A stretch of 43,597 nt of DNA from Nitrospirota bacterium (lineage in GTDB: Bacteria; Nitrospirota; Thermodesulfovibrionia; Thermodesulfovibrionales; Magnetobacteriaceae). Below, in pieces: positions 1-9,848 of this stretch. Both the position numbers and the translations under genes were made by a program. The notes under the pieces are model-generated. The model ran no database searches, was not told the origin of the DNA, and saw nothing but the letters and a program-made list of their open reading frames with translations. Within the stretch, counting starts at the first letter, position 1; every line of letters begins with the position of its first letter. The stretch lies in the NCBI GenBank assembly GCA_015233685.1, contig JADFXF010000009.1, positions 1 through 43,597 of the forward strand, given 5' to 3'.

Positions 1-1
1 A

Positions 2-1024
2 ATCGGGGGATTAGTAAGCGGGTTTATTGGTTCGGGTGGCGCCTTTGTCTTAACGCCCGCGATGATGAGCCTTGGAGTTCCGGGTCTCGTTGCCGTTGCA
101 AGCAACATGTGCCACAAGTTTCCTAAGGCTCTCATAGGGGCAATAAAGCGTTACAGGTATGGTCAGGTGGATGTTAAATTAGGGGTAATCATGGGTATCT
201 CAGGCGAGGCAGGGGTGCTTTACGGGGCCAGCATTCAGGAGAAGATTAAACATGCCTTTGGCGACGCCGGCTCAAACCTTTACGTAAGCGTGGCCTTTGT
301 CGTGGTACTTGGTATAGTTGGCTCTATAATCCTCAAAGACGTCATGAAAAGTTACAAGAATCAGACCACAAACGACGAGGAAACAGTGACTGCGTTAGCC
401 CGTTGGGTACAGTCCATCCACATCCCGGGCACGATGGTGTACTTTAAATCATTAAACGCCCGAATCTCCGTGTTGTTTACCATACCGCTGGGGTTTGCCA
501 CTGGAATACTGGCGGCCACGATTGCGGTGGGCGGCTTTGTCGGCGTACCGTCAATGATGTATGTACTGGGCGCGCCAGGCCTTATGGCATCCGCCACAGA
601 ACTGGTAATAGCCTTTGTCATGGGTGTCGGGGGTTCATTAAAATATGCCTTGCACGGCCTCGTTGATATCAGGCTTGCCATGCTGATACTTGGCGGGTCA
701 CTGTTTGGCATTCAGCTTGGCGCCATTGGCACAACCTACGTCAAGCCGTTTATGATAAAAGTGGTCATGGCCAACATTATGCTGATAGTGTTATTCAGCC
801 GTGGGCTTATGGTACCTGTATATCTGTCTCAGCTTGGTTTGATTAGCCCGCTTGGAGATAGTATGGTCAAGATGTTGAAGAGCACGAGTTTTGCGATAAT
901 GATTCTGGCCCTCCTTATTGGCGCATTTATCATACTTAAGGCCATAATTAAGGGCTTAATCGCCGAGCACCAGCTTAATCTCAAGTTGGCCGTAAAACAA
1001 CAGACTGTATCCGGAGGGCGATAA
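2..1024 (+). CDS. TSUP/TauE-SafE family membrane exporter, 5' end outside window
   Basis: The reading frame is open from base 2, so the true start lies before the window. The first visible residues (GLVSGFIGSGGAFVLTPAMM) are the glycine-rich first half-repeat of the TauE/SafE (TSUP) family. A second half-repeat, GFATGILAATIAVGGFVGVP, starts near residue 140 counted from the first ATG at 62. The rest is hydrophobic with about seven or eight membrane segments. Known members export sulfite, sulfoacetate or related organosulfur anions across the inner membrane; the substrate here cannot be told. The gene ends 2 nt before a UspA gene, so the two are probably co-transcribed. The family call is firm; the substrate is not. 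Confidence 0.85.
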   Translation: MGGLVSGFIGSGGAFVLTPAMMSLGVPGLVAVASNMCHKFPKALIGAIKRYRYGQVDVKLGVIMGISGEAGVLYGASIQEKIKHAFGDAGSNLYVSVAFVVVLGIVGSIILKDVMKSYKNQTTNDEETVTALARWVQSIHIPGTMVYFKSLNARISVLFTIPLGFATGILAATIAVGGFVGVPSMMYVLGAPGLMASATELVIAFVMGVGGSLKYALHGLVDIRLAMLILGGSLFGIQLGAIGTTYVKPFMIKVVMANIMLIVLFSRGLMVPVYLSQLGLISPLGDSMVKMLKSTSFAIMILALLIGAFIILKAIIKGLIAEHQLNLKLAVKQQTVSGGR

Positions 1025-1026
1025 TC

Positions 1027-1932
1027 ATGGTAGCAACTGAAGTCTCAAGAATGAAAATGACGGAAGTCTCAAAAATGGATATAATGTACAAGACGCAGCT
1101 CATGGGGGAATTAAAATCCCTGCTCCTTGCAACAGATGGTTCGCAATACAGCGAAGGGGCAATAAAAGAGGCACTCTTGTTAGCCAAATCCTGCGGCATC
1201 AAGCTCACGCTGCTGTATGTGAATGGATTGAGCGGCGGCTACGAAAGCGGCGGGATGACATTTGTTGAGCATATAGACAGCAAACTCACGAAATATTTCG
1301 ATGACATAAGGGAACTGGCCGCCGAGGAAAACGTCGAGCTTGATATCGTCATAAGAAGGACAGATGACACCTTTGAAGGGATAATCGAAGAGTCCTACGA
1401 AAAAAGAAGCGACGTAATAATAATGGGAAGGCGGGGGATGACCGGTCTGAAGAGGATGCTGATGGGCAGTGTTACGGCAAAGATAATTGCCTATGCCCCG
1501 TGCAAGGTGCTGGTAGTGCCCAAAGATTCCGAAGTTAAAGGAGAGAGGGTTATGCTGGCAACGGACGGCTCGTCCTTCAGCGCCTCAGCGGAGAAAGAGG
1601 CCATAAATATGGCAAAAAGATGCCCGCAGGTCAAGTCTCTCACAGTGCTTTCAGTCGCGCAAAGCGATACTAGGCTTCCCGAGGCACAGGACATAGTTGC
1701 ACGGGTGAAGACCGCGGCAGGGATCGCGGGGGTCAACGCCATTACCGTTACCGGTGTGGGCAATCCCTATGAGTTTATAATTAACAAGGCGAAGGAGCTG
1801 GACATAAATGTCATCCTTATGGGTACGCATGGAAGGACGGGCATCAACAGGCTTCTGATGGGCAGCGTTGCGGAAAGGGTGGTTGCCCTTTCGCACTGTT
1901 CAGTGCTTGTCATAAAAGAAACTCTCCAGTAG
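1027..1932 (+). CDS. Tandem-domain universal stress protein (UspA family)
   Basis: This 301-aa protein holds two UspA domains, roughly residues 28-160 and 170-300. Each domain ends in the ATP-binding pattern G-x2-G-x9-G-S: GRRGMTGLKRMLMGS in the first and GTHGRTGINRLLMGS in the second. Both halves therefore look like ATP-binding type Usp domains. The start at 1027 is chosen because GGAGG lies about 9 nt upstream. The first 18 residues contain a small duplication (TEVSRMKM, TEVSKMD) before the conserved ATDGS segment, so translation could also begin a little later. It follows the TSUP exporter by 2 nt and is followed by a strong terminator, so it closes a two-gene operon. Confidence 0.92.
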   Translation: MVATEVSRMKMTEVSKMDIMYKTQLMGELKSLLLATDGSQYSEGAIKEALLLAKSCGIKLTLLYVNGLSGGYESGGMTFVEHIDSKLTKYFDDIRELAAEENVELDIVIRRTDDTFEGIIEESYEKRSDVIIMGRRGMTGLKRMLMGSVTAKIIAYAPCKVLVVPKDSEVKGERVMLATDGSSFSASAEKEAINMAKRCPQVKSLTVLSVAQSDTRLPEAQDIVARVKTAAGIAGVNAITVTGVGNPYEFIINKAKELDINVILMGTHGRTGINRLLMGSVAERVVALSHCSVLVIKETLQ

Positions 1933-1949
1933 AAGGTCAGCAACATAGT

Positions 1950-1990
1950 ACGAAAGGGAAGTGGGGCGCGTTGCACTTCCCTTTCGTCTT
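1950..1990 (+). terminator. Rho-independent terminator after uspA
   Basis: A perfect 14-bp stem (1950-1963 paired with 1974-1987) encloses a 10-nt loop and is followed by CTTTATTAT. It lies 18 nt after the uspA stop codon and ends the TSUP-UspA unit. Confidence 0.85.
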
Positions 1991-2162
1991 TATTATCGCA
2001 CAAATAACTGCCGCCGCCGTTTCCCCCGACTATATCGCTATGGGAAAATCACCATAACTTGAAAAATAAGTAGCTTGTCGGCTACACTAAATTAAAGATT
2101 TGCAACTATCGGACATTAAATAAGCTAATTGCCTATGCGGTTAACTCCTTTTATATCCTTGC

Positions 2163-2279
2163 CGTCATTCCGGCTTGTCCGGAATCGGCCTCTAATCTTC
2201 TGCATATGTGGCAATACTATATGGAATATAGGACAATGGGGAAAGGGCAAGGACTGATTCCGGACAAGCCGGAATGACG
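2163..2279. repeat. REPIN-like inverted pair of palindromic repeats
   Basis: Two 24-bp arms, 2163-2186 and 2256-2279, are exact reverse complements separated by 69 bp. Each arm is itself a small hairpin (ATTCCGG, loop CTTGT, CCGGAAT). A doublet of inverted REP-type palindromes is the layout of REPINs, which are mobilised in trans by RAYT (TnpA-REP) transposases. It lies in the roughly 400-bp gap between uspA and the antidote gene, where I see no other gene. A GTAGC/GCTAC hairpin at 2070-2085 and a short purine-rich repeat at 2295-2330 are the only other structures. Confidence 0.7.
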
Positions 2280-2395
2280 ACAAGGGGATTTAGAGCAAAA
2301 TCAAGGGGCAAAAGCAAGGGGCAAAGGTAAGGACAGCGGAGTTAAACACAGGCAATAAAAGCTATGGAATATTGGAATGATTATAGGAGGTGATA

Positions 2396-2689
2396 ATGGC
2401 AAAAAAAACAATAAATTATAGAGATGCTCTGATAGATTCATTACAAGACCCGGAAGAGGCAGTTTCGTATCTTAATGCCGCTCTGGAGGAGGACTCCTGT
2501 GAGGCCTTTTTGCTGGCGCTTCGTAATGTTGCCGAATCACTGGGATTTTCTAATATTTCCAGAAAATCAAATCTTAGCAGAGAGAGCATGTACCGCATGC
2601 TTTCAGGAAAGGGCAATCCAAAATTTTCAACTCTTTCGGCGTTACTTAGAAGTTTAAACCTAAAACTTTCCGTGAGGGTTAAAGAGTAA
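2396..2689 (+). CDS. Orphan HigA-like addiction-module antidote (HTH)
   Basis: This is a 97-aa protein resembling the putative addiction-module antidote family (HigA-like). Residues 1-30 carry the usual YRDALIDSLQDPEEAVSYLNAALEE lead, shown here only in part: DPEEAVSYLNAALEE. A helix-turn-helix follows around residues 50-90 (ISRKSNLSRESMYRMLSGKG, then NPKFSTLSALLRSL). The ATG at 2396 is chosen because AGGAGG ends 5 nt before it; the GTG at 2390 overlaps that site. Members normally sit beside a Gp49/HigB-like RNase toxin. No toxin frame is visible within 400 bp on either side, so the gene looks like a solitary antitoxin or a lone regulator. Confidence 0.8.
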   Translation: MAKKTINYRDALIDSLQDPEEAVSYLNAALEEDSCEAFLLALRNVAESLGFSNISRKSNLSRESMYRMLSGKGNPKFSTLSALLRSLNLKLSVRVKE

Positions 2690-2858
2690 GCAGTCACGAA
2701 TTAGCAGACCTGACACCAGGTTGCAAACAAATGAGTCATGTAAAATGCCATCATAGCGCGTTTGCCCTGGACTTTTTTACCTGAAGATTGATTTATCCCG
2801 AAAATTCGTGTTATGTTTCTGATTATAGCGCGTCTGCATCGGCGGTGCGCGGCGGCCA

Positions 2859-4004
2859 ATGGACTACTACGATAAAATAGAAGAACTCAAAAGGCAAGAT
2901 CTCCTTCGCTCAGTCAAAGACAGAGACTGCCGCACGGGCAGGACGATTACTATTGCTGGCCGTGAGTTTCTGAATTTCTCCTCAAACGACTACCTCGGCC
3001 TTGCCTCAAACCCCGTGATTGTCAGGGCGGCTCAAAATGCCCTCATGGATTTTGGGCACGGCGCGGGGGCGTCACGGCTCCTTAGCGGAGGCACCTCGCT
3101 TCATGCCATGCTGGAAGACAAGACCGCCTCATTCAAAGGCGCCGCCAAGGCCGTTATGTTTAACTCCGGATACGCCGCAAACACAGGGGCTATCCCCGCC
3201 CTGACAGATGCCCACTGCGCCGTCTTCAGCGATGCGCTCAACCACGCCAGTATCGTAGATGGCTGCAGGCTTAGTGCCGCAAAAAAGTATATATATAAAC
3301 ACAACGACCTTAACCACCTTGAGACGCTGCTTCGTAAATCGCAAAATCCCCCCACCAATACATTTGTCATCACCGAGTCGGTCTTCAGCATGGACGGCGA
3401 TGTCGCTGATATTTATAATCTGCATATGTTGTGCAGAAAATATGACGCGGTTTTCTACATTGACGACGCCCATGCAACCGGCGTCCTTGGAAACGGCAAA
3501 GGCGCACTGGCGCATTTTAACGTAACGCCGGACAATAATATAATCCAAATGGGGACATACTCCAAGTCCCTCGGCTCAGTCGGAGGGTTTGTTGCCGCCT
3601 CAGAGGCGGTAATTGATTATTTATTTAACACCGCTCGTTCTCTCATATACTCAACCGCCCTGCCAGCCTCCGCGGCCGCGGTGTCCATCGCGGCAATTGA
3701 TTACATCGTGGCCCACCCGGAGCTAATCTCCAGCCTCAGGGGGAATATCACCGCCTGTCGCCGTATGCTTCTGTCAGAGGGATTCTCTGTCTCAATGGAT
3801 TTGACGCCAATTATTCCCATAGTGCTTGATTCTACGGCTGAGACCTTACGCATTTCAGGGCGTTTGCTTGACAGTGGTATCTATGTCCCCGCCATCAGGC
3901 CGCCGACGGTGAAAACGCCACGACTGCGGATTTCTATTTCGGCCTCCCATGAACAGGAGGACATTGCCCACCTCGTCAATGCCCTGGCTGAGGCCCGTAA
4001 ATGA
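2859..4004 (+). CDS. bioF: 8-amino-7-oxononanoate synthase
   Basis: This 381-aa PLP enzyme condenses pimeloyl-ACP (or CoA) with alanine to give 8-amino-7-oxononanoate in biotin synthesis. The Schiff-base lysine is K236 in GTYSKSLGSVGG. The cofactor motif DDAHATGVLG (202-211) and the substrate loop FSSNDYLGL (40-48) are intact. Length and ends match the family. The start at 2859 has only a weak upstream purine stretch. The stop codon overlaps the next ATG by 4 nt (ATGA), so bioF, the SDR gene and bioD form one operon. Confidence 0.95.
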   Translation: MDYYDKIEELKRQDLLRSVKDRDCRTGRTITIAGREFLNFSSNDYLGLASNPVIVRAAQNALMDFGHGAGASRLLSGGTSLHAMLEDKTASFKGAAKAVMFNSGYAANTGAIPALTDAHCAVFSDALNHASIVDGCRLSAAKKYIYKHNDLNHLETLLRKSQNPPTNTFVITESVFSMDGDVADIYNLHMLCRKYDAVFYIDDAHATGVLGNGKGALAHFNVTPDNNIIQMGTYSKSLGSVGGFVAASEAVIDYLFNTARSLIYSTALPASAAAVSIAAIDYIVAHPELISSLRGNITACRRMLLSEGFSVSMDLTPIIPIVLDSTAETLRISGRLLDSGIYVPAIRPPTVKTPRLRISISASHEQEDIAHLVNALAEARK

Positions 4005-4702
4005 GCGTTGCTCTGGTCACAGGGGCGTCAGGAGGAATTGGCAGGGCAGTCTGCCTGAAACTCCTTCAACACAACTATGACGTCATCGCCCACTATAACA
4101 CGGCCGGTGATCAATTCACCGGGCAGTTTTCTGGATACGCCTCGCGCGTACGCCCCGTGCGGGCCGATATAACAAAAAGAAGCGACATAGAAGACCTCTC
4201 AAAAATGATAAAGGCCCAATACGGCACAATTGACCATATTATCAACGCCGCCGGCATTGCCGCCGACGGGTTATTAATCACATACAATGAGAGGCAATGG
4301 GACGAGGTGATAGCAGTAAACCTGAGCGGTTGTTTCATGGTTATTAGGGCGATGCTGCCGTTAATGGCACATGGCGGGCATATAATAACAATATCTTCAC
4401 GCTCGGCGGTCAGTGGCACAGTCGGGCAGTGTGCCTATAGCGCCTCAAAGTCCGCCCTGCTTGGCCTTACGTTGTCACTGGCAAGGGAATTGGCCCCGCA
4501 CAACATCAGGGTAAACGCCGTAATGCCGGGCTATTGCGGGACGCCGATGGGGCTGGCTAATGCAAAGGCCCTTGCGGCTGCCAGAGCGGACAGCGCACTC
4601 AACACGCTGTCTGACGTGGAGGAGGCCGCTGAGTTAATCTTATTTATACTTAATACTAAAACTGTCACAGGACAGTTCTTTACGCTGGACAGCAGGTGTT
4701 GA
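4001..4702 (+). CDS. FabG-like short-chain dehydrogenase in the biotin operon
   Basis: This 233-aa protein is a classical SDR. It has the NAD(P)-binding TGASGGIG (7-14), NAAG (82-85), VNLSG (106-110) and the catalytic triad S133, Y146, K150 in a YSASK motif. It most resembles 3-oxoacyl-ACP reductase (FabG), which reduces 3-oxoacyl-ACP with NADPH. It lies between bioF and bioD with a 4-nt overlap upstream and a 1-nt gap downstream. That position suggests it serves pimeloyl-ACP synthesis, for instance reducing the 3-oxo intermediates of the BioC-type route. No bioC, bioH, bioA or bioB is in the window, so that role is inferred. Confidence 0.85.
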   Translation: MSVALVTGASGGIGRAVCLKLLQHNYDVIAHYNTAGDQFTGQFSGYASRVRPVRADITKRSDIEDLSKMIKAQYGTIDHIINAAGIAADGLLITYNERQWDEVIAVNLSGCFMVIRAMLPLMAHGGHIITISSRSAVSGTVGQCAYSASKSALLGLTLSLARELAPHNIRVNAVMPGYCGTPMGLANAKALAAARADSALNTLSDVEEAAELILFILNTKTVTGQFFTLDSRC

Positions 4703-4703
4703 G

Positions 4704-5408
4704 ATGAGGGGTTTTTTTGTCACAGGCACGGACACCGGCGTGGGAAAGACCGTCGTCAGCGCCCTCATGGCCGTCCTGCTCATGGAAAAGGGTTTTAATG
4801 TAACAGTAAGAAAGCCAATTGAGACCGGCTGCGCCGATGTTAATAACACACTAATTCCCAAAGACGGTCTTTTCTTAAAGACAATTACAGGTTCAACCGA
4901 AGACCTCAAAGTAATAACCCCTATTAGATTCGCTCATCCGCTTGCCCCTCTGGCGGCGGCCACCGCCGAAAACACGACAATAGACATCGCTGAAATATAT
5001 AAATCCTTCGACTGTATAGACAACTCCTCTGTGGCAATCGTAGAGGGCATCGGGGGCTTGCTCGTGCCGATTAGCAAGACATTGTTCGCCTCTGACCTGA
5101 TAAAAAAACTCAACCTGCCTGTCATCCTCGTCTCGTCCAACAGGCTTGGGACTATCAACCACACGCTTCTTTCGCTGGAATATATGAAAAACAAGGCAAT
5201 CACCGTTGCCGCAATAGTTTTTAACAATACAACCGCCCATATAATCAGAGACCATGACATGTCGGCCAACACGAATATCGGCCTGATAAGGCGGTTGACC
5301 GCCGTGCCGATAATAGCCACCGTGCCTTTTCTTGATACAATAGATTATAATACGCTGGCTGATGTTGCAAAGACAGTGGATTATGGTACAATCAGGGGTT
5401 TTCTATAA
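4704..5408 (+). CDS. bioD: Dethiobiotin synthetase
   Basis: This 234-aa ATPase closes the ureido ring of dethiobiotin from 7,8-diaminononanoate, CO2 and ATP. The P-loop GTDTGVGKT spans residues 8-16, followed by the substrate-binding KPIETG. The EGIGGLLVPI segment near residue 115 is the second conserved motif. Length fits the family (about 225-240 aa). It starts 1 nt after the SDR stop and is the last biotin gene before secA, which begins 41 nt later. Confidence 0.95.
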   Translation: MRGFFVTGTDTGVGKTVVSALMAVLLMEKGFNVTVRKPIETGCADVNNTLIPKDGLFLKTITGSTEDLKVITPIRFAHPLAPLAAATAENTTIDIAEIYKSFDCIDNSSVAIVEGIGGLLVPISKTLFASDLIKKLNLPVILVSSNRLGTINHTLLSLEYMKNKAITVAAIVFNNTTAHIIRDHDMSANTNIGLIRRLTAVPIIATVPFLDTIDYNTLADVAKTVDYGTIRGFL

Positions 5409-5449
5409 TGGGCTATGATAATGTATTTTCTGCGAAGAGGGAAAAATAA

Positions 5450-8158
5450 ATGTTAAACGCGATTCTGAGTAAGATATTTGGCACAAAGAACGAGCGGGAG
5501 CTGAAGAAACTATTCCCGCTTGTGGATGAGATAAACGCCCTTGAGGCGGACATTGCCTCAAAGACAGACGATGAGCTGCGGGCTAAGACTGTGGAGTTTA
5601 ATGAACGCCTTCTTAATAATGGAGATAGGGGCGAGACGCTGGATTCCTTGCTGAACGAGGCATTTGCGGTAGTCAGAGAGGTATCGCGGCGTACGGTGGG
5701 TATGAGACACTTTGATGTACAGCTTATTGGCGGCATGGTGCTGCACCACGGAACGATTGCCGAGATGAAAACAGGAGAGGGCAAGACACTTGTTGGCACG
5801 CTGCCCGTATATCTCAACGCCCTCGGTGGGCGCGGCGTTCACGTGGTGACGGTGAATGACTACCTGGCCCGAAGGGATACGCAGTGGATGGGGCCGATAT
5901 ATCACTTCCTCGGACTTTCCGTAGGGGTCATTCAGCACGACAGCTCGTTTCTTTATGACCCTGCGTTTAAGTCAGAATACGAAAAGAACGATTACCTTAG
6001 GCCGTGTTCGCGCCAGGAGGCCTATCGCGCCGACATCACTTACGGTACAAACAACGAATTCGGCTTTGATTACCTAAGGGATAATATGAAGTATGAGCTG
6101 CAGGACTATGTCCAGCGGGAGCTGAACTATGCCATCGTTGACGAGGTTGACAGCATCCTTATTGACGAGGCCAGAACGCCCCTGATAATCTCAGGCCCGT
6201 CTGAGGAATCCACTGACAAGTACTACAATATAAACAGGATAATCCCCAAATTACAGATAAACATTGATTTCACGATAGACGAAAAGACAAAAAACGCCAT
6301 TCTTACTGAAGAGGGTGGAGTACACGCCGAAAGATTGCTGGGGGTGGACAACCTCTTTGACCCAATAAACATAGAACTCGTGCATCACGTCCTGCAGGGT
6401 CTTAAGGCGCACCACCTCTACAAAAGGGATGTTGACTATGTTATCTCTGACGGTGAGGTGCTGATAGTGGATGAGTTCACGGGGCGTCTGATGCCCGGGC
6501 GGCGCTGGTCAGACGGCCTTCATCAGGCGATAGAGGCAAAAGAAGGCGTAAAAATAGAAAGCGAAAACCAGACGTTGGCCACGATAACCTTTCAGAACTA
6601 CTTCAGAATGTACAACAAACTGGCCGGCATGACCGGCACGGCAGACACAGAGGCGGAGGAATTCGGGAAGATTTATAACCTTGATGTGATGGTAATCCCG
6701 ACGAATAAACCCATGTCAAGAGTTGACCAGGCGGACTCCATTTACAAGACTGAGCAGGCCAAATTTAACGCCGTAACGGCCGACATACTGGGCTGCCACG
6801 AAAAAGGCCAGCCCGTGCTGGTGGGCACAATTTCCATAGAGAAGTCTGAGGTCTTATCAAGGGAGCTTAAAAAGGCAAAGATACCCCATAGCGTGTTAAA
6901 CGCGAAATATCACGAAAAAGAGGCGGAGATAATCGCCCAGGCCGGCAGATATGGCGGCGTAACGATAGCGACAAACATGGCGGGGCGCGGCACGGACATC
7001 GTCTTAGGTGGAAACCCCAAGGGGATAGCCCACGATATGTTGCGGGAGATAAAGGACTACACGCCGGAGCAATTTAAAGACGCCCTTGCAAGGGCAGAGC
7101 AGTTGTGTGCCGAGGAGAAGGACAAGGTCATTGAGGCGGGCGGGTTGTATATACTGGGTACGGAGCGACATGAGGCCAGAAGAATAGACAACCAGTTGAG
7201 GGGACGCTCAGGAAGGCAGGGGGACCCGGGGTTATCGAAATTCTATTTGTCGTTAGAGGACGACCTGATGAGAATCTTCGGTTCTGACAAGATAGCCGGC
7301 CTGATGAGCCGTCTTGGGATGGAAGACGACGTGCCGATTGAAAATTCGATGGTCTCAAAGGCGATAGCCAACGCACAGAAAAAGGTTGAGGCGCACAACT
7401 TCGACATAAGAAAGCACCTGCTTGAGTACGACGACGTTATGAACAAGCAGAGGACAGAGATATACTCGTTCAGGAAGGAGATACTGAGTTCAGACTCACT
7501 GAAAGACAAGGTAACAGACATGATAAAGGACACGGTGGAAGACCTGATAGCGGCACACTGCCCTGAAGACACGTATGCTGAGGAATGGGACATGAACGCC
7601 CTGTGGGATTCGGCATACGGCGTATTTGAGGTACCGCGGAGCTACTTAAAAGAAACCCTTGGCGATGCCGCCAATTTAAATATCATAAGGGAGAAGTTAC
7701 TCGATATAGCGCAGCGGCACTATGAGGAGAAGGAGAAAAACACATCGCCCGATTTGATACGCTACCTTGAGAAGCAGACGCTGCTGCAAATACTTGACAC
7801 GCAGTGGAAGGACCACCTGTTGGCAATGGACCACCTGAAAGAGGGCATAGGCCTGAGGGGATATGGGCAGAAGGACCCGCTGGTTGAGTACAAGAAAGAG
7901 GCGTTTGACATGTTTGCCGATATGACATACAGGATAACGTCGGAGTTCCTGAGCCGCATGTTCCACATACAGATACACGCGGAGGGGGAGGCGATACCGG
8001 CGGCGGTGGCTGCCCCTAAGAGACAGCAGGTGTTCTATAACAGAAGTGACGCCGAGAGCGTACAGGTAGTAAGAAAAGGCAAGAAAACGGGAAGAAACGA
8101 CCCGTGTTCATGCGGAAGCGGCAAGAAGTTTAAGAAGTGCTGCGGGCGTGGGGAGTAA
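5450..8158 (+). CDS. secA: Protein translocase subunit SecA
   Basis: This 902-aa ATPase motor drives preproteins through SecYEG. Walker A is MKTGEGKT at 106-113 and the DEAD-type Walker B is [12 protein letters not shown] starting at 231. The second motor half carries [10 protein letters not shown] and [13 protein letters not shown]. The extreme C-terminus has the SEC-C zinc motif with C886, C888, C897 and C898, which binds SecB or ribosomes. Full length and intact. An AGAGGG sits 8 nt before the ATG. It is convergent with trpB, with a 16-bp gap and no obvious terminator between them. Confidence 0.98.
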   Translation: MLNAILSKIFGTKNERELKKLFPLVDEINALEADIASKTDDELRAKTVEFNERLLNNGDRGETLDSLLNEAFAVVREVSRRTVGMRHFDVQLIGGMVLHHGTIAEMKTGEGKTLVGTLPVYLNALGGRGVHVVTVNDYLARRDTQWMGPIYHFLGLSVGVIQHDSSFLYDPAFKSEYEKNDYLRPCSRQEAYRADITYGTNNEFGFDYLRDNMKYELQDYVQRELNYAIVDEVDSILIDEARTPLIISGPSEESTDKYYNINRIIPKLQINIDFTIDEKTKNAILTEEGGVHAERLLGVDNLFDPINIELVHHVLQGLKAHHLYKRDVDYVISDGEVLIVDEFTGRLMPGRRWSDGLHQAIEAKEGVKIESENQTLATITFQNYFRMYNKLAGMTGTADTEAEEFGKIYNLDVMVIPTNKPMSRVDQADSIYKTEQAKFNAVTADILGCHEKGQPVLVGTISIEKSEVLSRELKKAKIPHSVLNAKYHEKEAEIIAQAGRYGGVTIATNMAGRGTDIVLGGNPKGIAHDMLREIKDYTPEQFKDALARAEQLCAEEKDKVIEAGGLYILGTERHEARRIDNQLRGRSGRQGDPGLSKFYLSLEDDLMRIFGSDKIAGLMSRLGMEDDVPIENSMVSKAIANAQKKVEAHNFDIRKHLLEYDDVMNKQRTEIYSFRKEILSSDSLKDKVTDMIKDTVEDLIAAHCPEDTYAEEWDMNALWDSAYGVFEVPRSYLKETLGDAANLNIIREKLLDIAQRHYEEKEKNTSPDLIRYLEKQTLLQILDTQWKDHLLAMDHLKEGIGLRGYGQKDPLVEYKKEAFDMFADMTYRITSEFLSRMFHIQIHAEGEAIPAAVAAPKRQQVFYNRSDAESVQVVRKGKKTGRNDPCSCGSGKKFKKCCGRGE

Positions 8159-8174
8159 AGCGGTCAATGTCCTA

Positions 8175-9359
8175 TCACCCCTGTATTTTCGCCACTTGTT
8201 CCACGTCTTTGTCGCCTCTGCCGGAGAGGTTTATTATGACGATTGATGATTCAGGTAATTGCGGTACTATTTTTATTGCCTCGGCTACTGCGTGGGATGA
8301 CTCAAGGGCTGGAATTATGCCCTCTGTGCGTGCGAGGGTTTCAAATGCGCTGAGTGCCTCTTTGTCAGTTGCGTATGTGTATTTGACGGCATTAATGTCA
8401 TGTAGCCACGCGTGTTCAGGGCCTACTGAGGCATAGTCAAGGCCGGCGGATACTGAATGCGTGCCGAGGACATTGCCGTCGTCGTCTTGTAGCAAATAGC
8501 TCTTAGTGCCCTGAAGAACTCCCGTGCTTCCCCCGGCAAAGCGAGCGGCATGTCTGCCAGTGTTGATTCCCTCTCCACCGGCCTCAACGCCGATGAATTT
8601 AATATTCCCTGCCCGCTTATCAGTCAAAAAGGCATGAAACAGACCCATCGCGTTGCTTCCACCGCCTACGCAGGCAATCAGACAATCCGGCAGTCGTCCC
8701 TCGGCCTTCAGGATTTGCCGCTTTGCCTCCTTCCCTATTATTGATTGAAACTCCCTGACTATTGTTGGATAGGGATGAGGGCCAAAAACCGTGCCCATCA
8801 CATAATGTGTTGTAGAGACATTGGCCGTCCAGTCCCTTAGTGCCTCGTTTATCGCGTCTTTGAGTGTCTGCGAGCCTAAGTGTACCTCTGTGACCTTCGC
8901 CCCAAGTAGTTTCATCCTAAATACATTGAGTGACTGCCTTTTCGCGTCAACAGAACCCATGTAGATTTCGCATTCCAGGCCAAACAGCGCGGCGGCTGTG
9001 GCTGTGGCAACGCCGTGCTGACCGGCGCCGGTCTCGGCAATCAACCTTTTTTTACCCATCTTCACTGCCATTAACGCCTGTCCTACGGCGTTATTGATCT
9101 TGTGGGCGCCTGTGTGTGCGAGGTCCTCGCGTTTCAGATAAACGCGGGCGCAGGATAGTTGAGCGGTTAATTTTTCAGCGAAGTAAAGCGGGGTTGGCCG
9201 TCCAATGTAATCGGCGTTAAGCTGGCGCAACTGTGCCTGAAAGCCTGCGTCGGCTTTAAGTGCCCTAAATGCGCCATCCAGCTCCTCAAGGGCGGGGATA
9301 AGTGTCTCCGGCACATAGCGGCCACCATAACCTCCAAAGTACCCCTTTTTCACGATCAT
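8175..9359 (-). CDS. trpB: Tryptophan synthase beta chain
   Basis: This 394-aa PLP enzyme joins indole and serine to make tryptophan. The PLP lysine is K87 in [10 protein letters not shown], the catalytic glutamate is E109 in ETGAGQHG, and the phosphate-binding GGGSNAMG lies near residue 233. The sequence is the standard TrpB1 type, expected to work with TrpA. No trpA or other trp gene is adjacent. Its ATG overlaps the stop of an upstream 92-aa coiled-coil gene by 4 nt, which implies translational coupling. Confidence 0.97.
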   Translation of the reverse strand: MIVKKGYFGGYGGRYVPETLIPALEELDGAFRALKADAGFQAQLRQLNADYIGRPTPLYFAEKLTAQLSCARVYLKREDLAHTGAHKINNAVGQALMAVKMGKKRLIAETGAGQHGVATATAAALFGLECEIYMGSVDAKRQSLNVFRMKLLGAKVTEVHLGSQTLKDAINEALRDWTANVSTTHYVMGTVFGPHPYPTIVREFQSIIGKEAKRQILKAEGRLPDCLIACVGGGSNAMGLFHAFLTDKRAGNIKFIGVEAGGEGINTGRHAARFAGGSTGVLQGTKSYLLQDDDGNVLGTHSVSAGLDYASVGPEHAWLHDINAVKYTYATDKEALSAFETLARTEGIIPALESSHAVAEAIKIVPQLPESSIVIINLSGRGDKDVEQVAKIQG

Positions 9360-9634
9360 CCCTTTTTGAATATATCTTCGAGCTGCTTGAAACTGTTTTC
9401 CATTACGTTTCTGAATTCTTCCCTGCTTTTTCTCGAAGTGTTCAGAAAGTCCTTTAGAGCCTTTTCAGCGTCGTCGTGGATAGCTTTTTCATTTTTAGAT
9501 ATCTCTGAGAGGACTTTTTCGCTTAATTCTTGTATTTCATATATGTTTTCCAGAGTTGCGTTAAAAGAAGACTTTATGAAGTCAATAAAATTAGCGATAT
9601 CCACCTGTAACCCTAAGCCTTTTTCATTTTCCAT
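9356..9634 (-). CDS. Small coiled-coil protein coupled to trpB
   Basis: This is a 92-aa hydrophilic, largely helical protein of unrecognised family. Residues 15-90 form one long charged helix with heptad-like spacing, loosely reminiscent of phasin-type helices; I do not claim homology. The start at 9634 is preferred over an upstream ATG because GGAGG lies 7 nt before it. The last 4 nt overlap the trpB start codon, so it is probably translated together with trpB. Confidence 0.65.
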   Translation of the reverse strand: MENEKGLGLQVDIANFIDFIKSSFNATLENIYEIQELSEKVLSEISKNEKAIHDDAEKALKDFLNTSRKSREEFRNVMENSFKQLEDIFKKG

Positions 9635-9781
9635 ACAGCTGCCTCCTCTGTGGCGATTGCAGTATCTGCCTTGGCTAACTTGCATATGATACCCGTAATC
9701 GAGCAAAAAGTCAACAATGCGGGGAACCAGATCTGAGGATGCGACAAATAATCTATATTACATTATTTATAATATAATCTG

Positions 9782-9810
9782 TTTACTTTAATATAAATAT
9801 ATGCTATAAT
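9782..9810 (+). promoter_or_regulatory. Sigma-70 promoter with extended -10
   Basis: TTTACT (9782-9787) is followed 17 nt later by a perfect TATAAT (9805-9810) preceded by TGC, an extended -10. It lies in a very AT-rich stretch and points at the 615-aa coiled-coil gene starting at 9970, leaving a leader of about 150 nt that contains two hairpins. Confidence 0.75.
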
Positions 9811-9848
9811 GTGTTATACACATATGAGGGCTGAGGCAAATACAGGTC

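Noticed and set aside
2690-2858. BirA (biotin repressor) operator upstream of bioF
   Set aside because: TTGCAAAC at 2721 recalls a half-site, but no matching GGTTTACAA half is found at the right distance.
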